From assembly GCA_001586965.3 (NCBI GenBank), contig LUCW03000382.1, forward strand, positions 1 through 22,500: DNA of 22,500 nt, read 5' to 3'. The notes under the pieces are model-generated. The model was not told the origin of the DNA, searched no databases, and saw only the letters and a list, made by a program, of their open reading frames with translations. How positions within the stretch are numbered: the stretch's first letter is position 1; every line of letters begins with the position of its first letter. Positions 10,599 to 20,200 of this stretch are shown here, piece by piece. Source of the DNA: Sphaeroforma sirkka (taxonomy: Eukaryota > Opisthokonta > Ichthyosporea > Ichthyophonida). The position numbers were made by a program, and so were the translations under genes.

Positions 10599-12360
10599 AT
10601 GGCTAAGGGTACTTCTAAAGGCAAGGGAGCCGCTAGCTCTAAGCCTGCTAAGCCTGCCGAGGTTCCTGAGGTCCCTGTGGTAACACCTAGCCTGTCTGGA
10701 GTTGAGCCTGCCGAGGATACTGTTGGGGAAGCAAATTCTGAGGTTGGTACAGAGGATTATTCTGAGGATGACTCGTCGAATCCTAAAGCCTTGGAAGAAG
10801 TTGCCCTTTCCAACAGGACTATGGTTCATCCAGCCAGCGTTACGCGCAGAATCTGACTGACTTAGAGGAGCTCGAAAGTAGAGTTAAAATTATACATAAT
10901 TTAACGCATCGAGCATATGAGCATACTTATAAAATGGCTATTCGTGCAGGGCTTGATCACCCGGTGCTGAAAGAAACCATACGTGAAGTATACCGACGCT
11001 GTACTGATTGTGAAAAGAACCAGATCAAGCGCTACGGTTGGGCACCCCTAAAAAGTGTGACAGAAGACCGACCGATGCACCGAGTCATAGTCGATTTGGT
11101 TAATCTCCCGCGATCCAAGCATACTGGCGATGTATATATCTGTCATTTCTTATGTGTGGCTTCGGGCTATAACTTGCTTTATGGAATACCGAACAAACGT
11201 CCACAAACAGTGGCAGAATTATGCTATCACGTCTTTAATGACTTCGGTTTCCCCGAGTACTATGTTCTGATAACGGTAGTGAGTTTTGTACCGACGTAAT
11301 GGAGGCACTTATACTCGTATCAGGCATGACCCATAGGCGTGGTGTTCCCTACAAACCTCAAACGCAGGGTGCAAATGAGACACGTCATAGGGAACTTAAG
11401 AAACTCTTGCGTACCGCACTAGACGACGTTGAGGATATGTGGCCTTATCATTTGAAATGGGTTCAGACTCAAATGAATAACTGCATGAATCCTCAAACTG
11501 GAACACTCCGTTTCACTATTTCTTTGGCCGCTATAGTGAATTACACAAGCAACGTTTGATAAAACTGCGCCCGAGAAACACGCTACCCCGTGGCTACAAA
11601 AGATCGAGCATATGCAGAACGTTGTTTACCCCTGTTTACTCGAGCAAAAGAATCGCGTCCTACTTAAAGCGTATGACCGATGGAATAACACTAAGAACAT
11701 TGTTCAGTTCAAAGTCGGCGATTACGTTAACATTATAAATCGAAACGCCAACGTTACCGAACTCTCTTCTAAGACGATAGGACCTTTTGTTATTTCCTAC
11801 CATGATGAGAAGAGTGATACTTACGAAGTGAATAACATTGATGGTACTAGCGTAACCAATCTAGGCACTCACCGTATCCCTACCTCCGAACTCTCATTCG
11901 CTCGCTCATTTGATTCTGATGTACCAGTTATGGAGTCACAAGTCAAGGATATAATTGACAAAACATCCGAAGACGGTTACACTTACTACAAGACCCGTTT
12001 CATGGATGGGACAGTAGCTTGGCTAACCTCCGATGCATTTCGTGAATCTCGCGACTTTCTTCGTATCTTTAATAAGAAATGGAATAAGCGTTTACATAAG
12101 AACACACGAGATAAACGAAAAGGGTTTCCTCAGGTGACTACAAACCCTGACGGATCTGAAATTCCCTATTTGCCACCTACTTCCTACGTGACTAAACTTT
12201 CTGATCTGCTTACCAACAGTGCAGAAAATTGTTCAAACTTACTTACTAATGAAGAACAGCCTTTGGCTATTACTTTACCAAATAATAAACGTAAGGCGCC
12301 TACATCGGAAATGGTTACTGGACCAAATACTAAACGACATAGAGTACAACATGAGTCTTG
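10599..12360 (+). mobile_element. Fossil B interior: gag start and integrase-chromodomain
   Basis: Starts at ATG 10599 with the family tail MAKGTSKGKGAASSK. The rest is integrase: HHCC-type residues around KMAIRAGLDHPVLKE and CTDCEKNQ, the core in the frame 10934-11299, the PQTQGANETRHRELKKLL motif in 11299-11559, and a C-terminal module plus chromodomain in the 249-residue frame 11612-12361. That frame has a GPF strand (KTIGPFVISYH), the chromodomain residues YTYYKTRFMDGTVAWL, and a basic lysine/arginine-rich end (KKWNKRLHKNTRDKRKGF). It is better preserved than the integrase of fossil A and is read in more than one frame. This is a fossil. Confidence 0.85.
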
Positions 12361-12479
12361 AACTCGTACATATAGGCACATACTTACTCGATAAGTCATG
12401 ACCGAAACCGTTTTTTACTTTGGTTTTCGCTTTACCAACTAGATCGTATTTTAACGTACGTTCGTAGTTCTAAAAGCTA

Positions 12480-12490
12480 CTGGGGGGCTA
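12480..12490 (+). other. Polypurine tract of fossil B
   Basis: CTGGGGGGCTA lies directly before the TGTAG start of the right LTR, where plus-strand DNA synthesis is primed in LTR elements. The same position in fossil A reads GGGGCTA on the minus strand. Confidence 0.6.
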
Positions 12491-13086
12491 TGTAGAAATA
12501 CGGCCTCCGGTCAGTCTAAAATATCAAGATCAATTGAGATACTACATTGGTTTTATTTGTGTATTTTAAATAATTTAGTACAAGCTCTTTTTTCCAATAT
12601 TTCCAAAGTGTTCTAAATTCACTTTGATGGCTCCAATAGCCTGAGTATTTGGTATGACTCATCTACTTGGACCTATTTGAGACATTAGTAGATGTAGGAT
12701 ATTATAAACTAAATTTTATAATCTCGAACTACTACTTATAGATTTTGGTCCTCCGCCAATCTCCAAAATCAATAAGTCTTTTTTTTTTTTTTAACTTTTC
12801 TTCAGATGGAACTTTATTTATATCAGCTAATGTATTAACGTGACTTACGTTATTTATGTCTATTTACAAATTAGGCAAGTGGTCATGAACACTTAGTACT
12901 TCTAGTGAAAATTATTCAATAAAGAACAGCTAGAGGTACGCCCTGTGTGATCGAGGATATTTAGGCTCTTAACAAGAGGCAGTCCCGATCATTCTTACAC
13001 AAGCTACCACTGCTAAATCCTAACTGACTAAATTGTATTTTAGTTTAATATAGTTTGAAACCTAGTAATTTCCATCGAAGTTTACA
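12491..13086 (+). repeat. Right LTR of fossil B
   Basis: Begins TGTAGAAATACGG and ends TTTACA. It is nearly identical to the left LTR apart from scattered base changes and short homopolymer length differences. The base after 13086 already belongs to fossil C on the minus strand. Confidence 0.88.
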
Positions 13087-14022
13087 AAGCTCAGAAACGG
13101 CATCCTCTACAGCTTCAACGGCAGGCTCAGTACCAGACCGACCCGTGTCCGCAGTAGCCTCAGGAACCTCAACAAGCTTAGCAAGTTTAGAGCTGGCGGC
13201 TCCCTTGCCTTTAGAATTTCCTTTAGCCATAGTAATAGCTCAATAACAGGAAAATTAATAAGGTCTAGGTATAGTAACTAGCGTGTAGCTTACTTTAAGG
13301 TAGTATAGCCACTATGAGGTAGTATAGAATACTTAAAGTACTGTCGCTGGATAGTAAGCAACTATTAGACAGTCTAGAAGCAGTACACTACGATAACTAC
13401 TAAACAACTATTTTTTTTTTTGTAAATTTCGATGTATATTTTTATGTTTTAAACTATATTATATAAACTAAGATACAATTTAAGTCAGTTAGAATTTAGC
13501 AGTGGTAGCTTGTGTAAGAATGATCGGAACTGCCTCTTGGCAAGAGTCTTAATATCTTCGATCACACAGGACGTACGTCTAGCTGTCCCTTATTATTTAA
13601 TTTTCACTAGAAGTACTAAGTGTTCATGACCACATGCCTAATTTTTAGATAGACATAATAACGTAAGTCAAGTTAATACATTGGCTAATATAAATAAAGT
13701 TCCTTCTGAAGAAAAGTTAAAAAAGAAAAAGACTTATATTGGATTTTGTAGATTGGCGGGAAGACCAAACCCTGTAAGTAGTAGTTCAGAGATTATAAAA
13801 TTTAGTTTATAATATCCTACATCTACTATCGTCTCAAATAGGTCCAAGTAAATGAATCATACCAAATACTCAGGCTATTGGAGCCATCAAAGTGAATTTA
13901 GAACACTTTGGAAACATTGGAAAAAGAACTTGTATTAATTTGTTTTTAAATACAATAAAAACCAATGTGTTATCTCTTTTGATCTTGATATTTTAGACTG
14001 ACCGGAGGGCCGTATTTCTACA
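13087..14022 (-). mobile_element. Fossil C: gag start, leader and LTR of a diverged related element
   Basis: Minus strand. LTR at 13421-14022 (about 602 bp, TGTAG... read on the minus strand, tail TGTAAATTTCG on the plus side), leader 13231-13420, and gag start at 13230 (MAKGNSKGKGAASSKLAK). The remainder of the element is missing because fossil B's LTR begins at the other side. Gag and leader differ from A and B, and the leader is longer (about 190 bp against about 80), so C is another subfamily or older. Only a fragment is present and it is broken. Confidence 0.85.
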
Positions 14023-14094
14023 CATGCGCATTTATCTCTTTTGATCTTGATATTTTAGACTGACCGGAGGGCCGTATTTCTACACATGCGCATC
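13971..14094. repeat. 62-bp tandem duplication across the LTR edge of fossil C
   Basis: The unit beginning TATCTCTTTTGATCTTGA at 13971 recurs at 14033 with almost no change. It contains the end of the LTR (GTATTTCTACA) plus CATGCGCAT from the flank, so the duplication arose after the element had inserted. Confidence 0.88.
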
Positions 14095-14115
14095 AACGAT
14101 CTCAGTCTGTTCTGG

Positions 14116-14369
14116 TTAAGGTGTGTGTGTTTCAGTTGGTTGAGGGTCAGCTACTGCATATATGTCTGTGTCTGCGATTGTTGGTGTTGGTGCGGTGGAT
14201 GTGACAGAAGTTTCTGCTATGTCAGCAGATTGAAACAGAGTCGGTTGATCAGGGTTGGCCGCTACACCCCCTAAAGTGCGAAACTCTGCTGTGCGCGAGG
14301 CCCACCTGCGTTTTTCCGTTTACCGCCGGAGCCTTTTTTGCACTGCTGCATGTTGCCGTGTTTGCCCAT
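14116..14369 (-). CDS. Possible small two-exon host gene, unknown protein
   Basis: Exon 1 runs from ATG at 14369 to 14306 and reads MGKHGNMQQCKKGSGGKRKN, strongly basic. A GTGGGC donor and a GTGTAG acceptor bound a 44-bp intron (14305-14262). Exon 2 (14261-14116) keeps phase and ends in TAA. It is rich in threonine, alanine and proline (for example ADIAETSVTSTAPTPTIAD). The product would be about 69 residues: a basic head and a low-complexity acidic tail. I do not recognise the family. It could instead be the first exons of a longer gene cut by fossil C, whose LTR begins within about 30 bp of the stop. Evidence is coding-like composition and phase agreement only. Confidence 0.33.
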
Positions 14370-14479
14370 ACTGGTGGTGGTGACGATGAGTATAACGACA
14401 GGTACGAAGGTGGGAGAGTTTGTGGTAGTACAGGACTACAGGGGCTGTGTGTTGATTCTGTAGATGTGTGTGTTTACTG

Positions 14480-14560
14480 TTTCTATGGAAAAAATATGTT
14501 TTTTCGGTCGCTCAACCAATGAAAAGACGCACTGCGCGCGCCTAATTTTTATTTAACCAA
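14480..14560 (-). promoter_or_regulatory. Possible promoter region of the small minus-strand gene
   Basis: About 150 bp upstream of the proposed ATG at 14369, the minus strand reads TTTTCATTGGTTGAGCG, which contains an ATTGG (CCAAT-box complement). A GC-rich run lies beside it (plus strand GCACTGCGCGCGCC). It is suggestive only. Confidence 0.22.
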
Positions 14561-14863
14561 AATGCTCGCTTCGCGAACACCCGATATGTTCAAAACATCG
14601 TTGTGTAACCTCTAATATATTTATGTATTGTAGCATAGTACATAAGGAGAGATCATCCGCTGTGGTGTTCAGACGTTCCGGTCGAGTATACAGACAATAT
14701 TTTGCACTGATGACCGCAAAAATCTACCATTTTTAGTGTAGGACCCACTTACTTTACAACAGGTTTCATCGCCCCTCTTTCTTCCGGTCAAAATGCTACC
14801 CCAATAGAGCGAAAGCTGGGTATATTTACAAATGTATGTATATAAATGCATACCTGTTAATGC

Positions 14864-15160
14864 GCGAGAGAATGTCAAACACAAATAACTGTGAACTGTA
14901 TAAGAAAACTTTATCAGAGTATCTGCCCTATCAGCAAGTGTATGCTGTGCTTTATATTTGATTAGACTATTGAACAATTGCCTACGACATGGTTATACTG
15001 ACCCGTCATTGCCTGATAGGATGTCAGATGCACTTTACTGTGAACAATATAAGTAAAATCTACCGGAGTATCTGCCCTATCAGCAAATGTAAGCTATGCT
15101 TTCTGTTTGATTGGAATTTTGATCAATTGCCTACGACATGCATGTACTGACCTAAGCATC
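14864..15160. repeat. Tandem duplication with 149-bp period
   Basis: GAGTATCTGCCCTATCAGCA occurs at 14917 and 15066, and CAATTGCCTACGACATG at 14975 and 15124. Both pairs are 149 bp apart, and the sequence between them aligns with scattered changes. The copies are clearly diverged, so this is an old duplication. The 102-codon minus frame at 14669-14977 partly overlaps the first copy and is not convincing as a gene. Confidence 0.85.
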
Positions 15161-15321
15161 CTACTGACAAACATATAAAAACGTGTTAATATTGTTATAA
15201 TCCTGTTCACATACCTGATATTTTCCAAGTAAACAATAATCTTAGGATGTGTGTCGAGTGTAGCAACTTTTTTGTATGCAGTATATTGGTCGCAGTCCTC
15301 ACCAATTGCAAATTATGCTAG

Positions 15322-15676
15322 TTATACACACCTCTATGGGTATCTGGCTCACTCGATTATGCATTGAGGCTTCAATTAATTATCGCTATTCCACTATTAC
15401 CGCCCTATATGCACGATTTGAGTCAAGATTGGCCACTTGTTGCTACTGGACAGAAGGTTCTATATAGAGGTAATACTATACAATCGCGCGGGGTATATGA
15501 TCGAAAAACCACTTGGAGTGAGCCTGAAGGTCATATACCACTGTCCAACACTAGTTGAGGCCAGTCTTTGCCTACAAGGCACTTGGTTGTCAACAGCGAC
15601 GCATATAAAAGTTACACATGAGCAGTTGCAGAAAGCGACACATCGCCATAATTGGTTCTGCAGCGCAGCTTTATAA
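15322..15676 (+). CDS. Candidate upstream exon region of the host gene, uncertain
   Basis: Two overlapping plus-strand open stretches are coding-like in composition. The first (15322-15555, 78 codons) follows the acceptor-like AATTATGCTAG and includes IPLLPPYMHDLSQDWPLVA. The second (15437-15676) includes LSTATHIKVTHEQLQKATH near its end. A spliced combination of both is possible but I could not fix the boundaries. No family is recognised. Confidence 0.25.
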
Positions 15677-15752
15677 TCCTGAAATATCATGGAAAAGCAT
15701 ATTTTTGTATACTGCTTGAATGTTAGTAGTGGTCTCAAACACTGGTCCTTAG

Positions 15753-15938
15753 TCTGTTGCTGTTTACCAACTGACCATCTGTGTGCATCCCACACTAGCA
15801 CACTATTACACGCGGGGTCTGCCTGATGTACCCCTTGCTAGACGGTGCACTCATGAGAACAAAGATCACTTCCTTTCACGTACAATTGTACAGAGCGTGT
15901 TCAGATTGTCTCCTGATTCAAAGCTGAGTATTGTTTGC
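15753..15938 (+). CDS. Candidate internal exon of the host gene
   Basis: A 62-codon open segment in one frame, preceded by GGTCCTTAG (acceptor) and followed by GTGTGA (donor-like), phase 0 at both ends. It contains CTHENKDHFLSRTIVQSVF and RLSPDSKLSIVC, which look like an amphipathic helical protein. It lies about 400 bp before the first firm exon at 16343. A competing open frame covers 15800-15925, so the call is provisional. Confidence 0.35.
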
Positions 15939-16342
15939 GTGTGATCGATCTGCTAATGCATGTACACATATACGTCGTCTTATGGGAACCACAGAAGTTC
16001 TAAATTTGTTAACATATACATTTTAGCTGTGTATCTGTCGCACGTGCGCGGGGGCCAAAAGAAGTTCTGTGAGCAGTAAACGGTTTATCGCAACGTGGTA
16101 TAGACTTGTCAAATCAAAAAAAAGGTGCACTGAACCATAGTCACTGTACGTGACGCTAATATTTGAAAAATAAATATGGCAGTTATCGCATAGCAAAACT
16201 GAAATGATAACACGTGTCTATAATAGTTGCCACTCGTACTATGCCTTTAAACGTCAACGATATACAAAGTGCTGATGGGTGGGCCGGGCAAATATGTATC
16301 AGTCCTTGAAAACGGTGAAGCTAGAGTGATATTAGCGTCTAG
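15939..16342. other. Intron-like stretch, with one possible small exon
   Basis: Mostly without long open frames. A short plus-strand segment around 16252-16291 reads STIYKVLMGGPGKY and is followed by GTATCA in phase with the exon at 16343, but no good acceptor precedes it. Confidence 0.3.
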
Positions 16343-19300
16343 GTCGACTGCAACCACATTTTTGAGCCAAAATTTAATATTCGGTTAATCAGTTCACTTC
16401 TTGGACTGTCTGGTGCGCTCCACATGACCTGTATATGCCCTAAGAGGCACATTCTCTCTATACCGACACTTGATGTGTGCTGTTGTTTAACGTATACTAA
16501 TGAGAAGCCACTCACATAAAAATCTACTGCGTACAGAGGAACCTGTGGCAATACAGGCCGCAAGCCCACCTGCCTTACTTGATACCGGTATGATAACGAG
16601 TGCAAAACGAGACATTTCTACGCCCATGACACAGTCATGATGGCAACCATTGTAGAAGGCTGTTCTCCGGTATGTATTGGGACCCGTGTCTGATGTCTGA
16701 TAGGGTGGTTTTCTCGTAGCATACAAACAGAGCAGCAGATCACTCGGTATAGCCTGTATACACTCTCTGCGGCGCAAGTGACATCGCTTGACGTACGTCA
16801 TTTTGGCGTCACAGGCGTTGGTATGTCATGTAGTCATTGGCCTGTGCGCGTCCCTAGTCTTGGAAAGGCTATGCACACGATTTGCTGCTGAGTACTCTTT
16901 CCGTCTCATCGTCGTAGGAGCTTCGGAAGTCGCTGGTTGGTGTAGATGCACTGTGTAGAGCTAGCTCGAAACTGCGCGAGCATGCTGAGGATAACTTGTA
17001 CAAGCCATTGATCTTGTGCTCGGAAACACCTGGACTGGAAGAATCGGTAAGGCATTACATGTGCATTGTATGTAGGCCGAATCACGTATCTGTGGGTGTA
17101 GGTCTGTACATGCTTACAGTAATGTGCATGCATGTGATTTTCTCAATATAACAGTTGTTTGTATTGTCAATAATATTGTATTTGTAATTATAATGTATAG
17201 TGTTTTTCAATCGTGATTCATGGTGGTGGTGCGTCATGTTATAGAGTATTTGATGCGAGAGCATTTGTTCCTGAGAACAGTCTGTACAAAGATATTGTAC
17301 GAGTCGCGCAGCTACTCAACCTTGCAACTTATTCCTATAGAGACGTATGCGGGAAATGTAATATGGTGGTCCTACGGCAATAGCCCTGGGTAAACCACGT
17401 GCCAGGTGTCTTTGTGTGACCGCATCATGGCGGCTACAGCAGCTTATAGGCAAGATACATAGTGCGTTGTCCAATTGTCGAACTGACTCGACGTGACCCT
17501 CAAGGGCATGAATATATAGAACGGACCGAGTGCGTGCTACGGCTCATTTCAACAAGAATAAACGGATATACATAGTTGTGGCGTGCTGTTCGTAGTGGCC
17601 AGCTTGTATTAGTTTTGGGTGAGAGATTGTAAGTAGGTATCATCGTTGATTGGTAGATTACATAAACGGGTGCACATCAAACCAAGTATAGAGAATTGCC
17701 AAAACACCAGAAGATATAGTATCAGAACAAGTAGTAAGTTTGTCAAGCGGATTGCACGTCACATCACTATTTGTCCTATTGCATTGGCTGTCTTGTCCAA
17801 TTAGCCGGAATCAGTGCGAGACCATCTAGACTTGAAGGTATAGCTCATGCTATACATCTGAATCGCAGAGCAAACGCAACAGAATTGAACGGCAACCCAG
17901 GCACATACATAGCGACCAAACAATAGGGTTCCTTAGTGTCAGCACTTTATGCAACCACTCATACTCTAACACAGTGTCTAACCTATAGATATCTGTCGCT
18001 TCTCTCACAACCCACAGGATGCCCAATCGGTCCAATTCATCGGCAACATGTTTGGTGTGCTGCTAGACTGTGTTGCGTTCATTGACGACTGTACGCGCGT
18101 TACAGCACGGCTATTACAGAACATTTTTGCACTGGCCTGCGATCAAGAGAGTGTCTTCACAGGCTCTACACTGCTCGTAAGTCTCGTTTCTATCTGACTC
18201 GTAAATATTGTGATCATATCAGAACATAGCTTGTTTCGATTGTCGCGCACACGTGGCTGCCTAGAGTGACTATACTCTTCAAGATTAGATGTTACTATGA
18301 CTCGATTATAACACACCTTGGTAAGTTATATATGGAGTGGGGGCATATACACTTATAAACATACCGGAACACACACATAGAGAATCAGACATTGACCAAT
18401 AATGTTCTCTTGTGTTTTTGTACTTACTATTCACCGCAATAGGCATTTCGCAATCAAGCGGAGCGAAATACGTATATACCTACACCAATCGGCTTAGCCT
18501 CCATAGGTCATCAGAGCCATTTCTGACCACCACAAACGTGTGCCTAGACATCAGGCGGACACTCAACACATTTGCCAACGAATACATAGCAGCAGTCTAA
18601 CCACGCCTCACCTCTGCCACTGCGCACCTCTCCTGCATAGCCGTTATACGCTCACGTGTGCGAGCTGTTCGGTACTTTGTGTGGGTTGGAGGAGATCATC
18701 AGGTGCACACCAGCCATCCACACGTGTTGGGCTGTTTTTGAGTCTTCGGTTGTCGGACGACGCGACGCTGCGAGCTCCACAGGGGGGGAGTCTGTAGAGT
18801 AAGATGTTCTGTACATTTTCTGCTCTGACTGACTACGTTTACCTGTGACTACGTATTTTTGGTTGCTTTTTTTATTTTGAGTACGTTTACAAATTTTGAG
18901 TACGTTTACAAGTTTTGAGTACGTTTACAAATTTTGAGTACGTTTACATATATCGACTACGTTTACCTGCTGTAACTGCATTTCGTATTTACTACATTTC
19001 CTATTTTGCTCATGTTTACCTATTTTGACTACGTTTACATATATTGACTACGTTTACCTGTTTTGAGTTCATTTTCTCTGTTCAACTACCTTTCCTATTT
19101 CGAGCACATTCCCTATTTCACTACATTCACCTGTTATGACTACCGTCTGAAGTGTATGTTACGTACGAGACCTAAGGTCAGGTTCTCAACAGTTGCGATG
19201 AATCGTATTCTGGTCTTTCCCTGACAACGACGACAATAAGAAGCCAGAACACTTAGAAACTGGACTGAAGACTCAACTCGGCTGCGCGTTTGTTCGTGCG

Positions 19301-19716
19301 CTGGTCAAGCACAGCAGGGTGTCTATGTTGTAGAGGGAAGGGGAAGGCAATACGCGTACACGTGAGGGTTAGTTTGGTGTATGTTATGAAACAATAAAAA
19401 ACCAAGGCCCAACCCTTCACCCAGATGGTAGGAGTCTTATAGTACGTAGCACTATACGACCCGCACATTCACTATGCATGTTCTTCCGCTCGCCAGGCTA
19501 GACCTGCTGCTGGGAAAAGTGAACCAGATCAACAGGCGACTGCTACACACCTCCGTGGTTTGCGATGTGCTGTTGACGGCTGTACCGGACATGCTGGCAG
19601 CAGAGAGCACCCAACTAGAGGCCATCGGCAGTAGTCTGTTGTGTGCACTGTCCAGTTTGTTGCAAGGTATGGACGTTTCCGTTGCTGCGACGGGAGAAGA
19701 GAATGCAACATCGTGA
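16343..19716 (+). CDS. 3' part of an intron-rich host gene, unknown helical protein
   Basis: No long ORF exists here, but short open segments chain by splice motif and phase. Exons: 16343-16412, 16537-16587, 16704-16792, 16918-17046, 17201-17344, 17450-17533 (end uncertain), 17692-17733, 17805-17837, 18018-18176, 18230-18320, 18443-18594, 18641-18702, 19497-19716 (stop TGA). Good donors include GTAAGG at 17047, GTAAGT at 17734, 18177 and 18321, and GTATGA at 16588. Good acceptors precede 16918 (CATCGTCGTAG), 18018 (AACCCACAG), 18641 (CTCCTGCATAG) and 19497 (CTCGCCAG). Split codons agree at every firm junction. About 440 residues are visible, rich in leucine-containing helices: LISSLLGLS, FIGNMFGVLLDCVAFIDD, PLYAHVCELFGTLCGLEEII, LHTSVVCDVLLTAVPDML. 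An armadillo/HEAT-like fold is possible but not shown. I do not recognise the family. Weak points are 17534-17691 and the GTCTAA donor at 18595. Confidence 0.6.
18819..19145 (+). repeat. 19-bp minisatellite inside the last intron of the host gene
   Basis: Unit approximately TTTTGAGTACGTTTACAAA. Four near-perfect copies lie at about 18874-18950. Copies then drift rightwards to forms such as TTCGAGCACATTCCCTAT, still at about 17-20 bp spacing. The array lies wholly within the proposed 794-bp intron 18703-19496, consistent with that segment being non-coding. Confidence 0.88.
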
Positions 19717-20200
19717 GGGGTTTATAGTCAGTTGTCAGGATGTCTGTGGGGGTGACGCTGTGGTTGTGTAGAAGGATGTAATTAATGTCTCGTCATGTAC
19801 GAAAGTTATCCAGATAATCGTCTGAGATCGGGCTGGGGATCGGGCTGGCTTTCTCGATTCGAGTGGTCAAACGCACTCTCTACTGCGACAAACACATAGC
19901 ATTTGTATATACACTTATTATGACACACATGTCCTGCACATCTCTGCCACTGTGTAAGCTGCACTGACAAGCAAACACATCACTGGGTGCATTTGGCCTA
20001 AACGTATTGCTATGCACACTCGTTCAGTATAGAGTAGTCAGAAACCCGCGCACGCGTGCAAGTCGAACTCATCCAACGCCAGTAGGTACGCATATAACCT
20101 ATCATCCCACCACAAACCAGTCACTATATACCACTCCAGCAGCTCACACACCCCTACATATCCGGTCTATTCCTGGGACGCTATGTTTGCACACAGATGG
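19717..20200. other. No firm gene; 3' flank or long intron of the host gene
   Basis: Follows the proposed stop at 19714-19716. If the gene instead splices at AAG|GTATGG (19667), this stretch is intron up to TTTGCACACAG at 20200. A short direct repeat GATCGGGCTGG lies near 19828-19850. Nothing else was recognised. Confidence 0.4.

Larger units (their letters stand above)
9923..13086 (+). mobile_element. Fossil B: short Ty3/Gypsy derivative with both LTRs
   Basis: Plus-strand element with two LTRs (9923-10519 and 12491-13086) and an interior of about 2 kb that keeps only the gag start and the integrase-chromodomain part. Protease, RT, RNase H and the extra domain are absent, so it could only have moved with help from a complete relative, or it lost these parts later. 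The two LTRs differ by eye at roughly a dozen to fifteen positions in about 597, so insertion is moderately recent. The flanking sequences (fossil A on the left, fossil C on the right) show no target duplication, so later rearrangement is likely. It is broken overall. Confidence 0.88.

Noticed and set aside
9918-13091. Target site duplication for fossil B
   Set aside because: Bases before 9923 (AAATA) and after 13086 (AAGCT) do not match, so no duplication is claimed.
15460-15801. Minus-strand open frame of 113 codons
   Set aside because: It overlaps plus-strand segments with better splice context and has no recognisable motif.
16873-17133. Minus-strand open frame of 75 codons with an acceptor-like CTTCCAG
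   Set aside because: The same segment on the plus strand has a better acceptor and donor and exactly 43 codons in phase with its neighbours, so the minus frame is taken as a shadow.
17850-18035. Minus-strand frame of 61 codons (DTVLEYEWLHKVLTLR)
   Set aside because: It overlaps the intron and acceptor of the plus-strand exon at 18018, and no supporting splice context was found on the minus strand.
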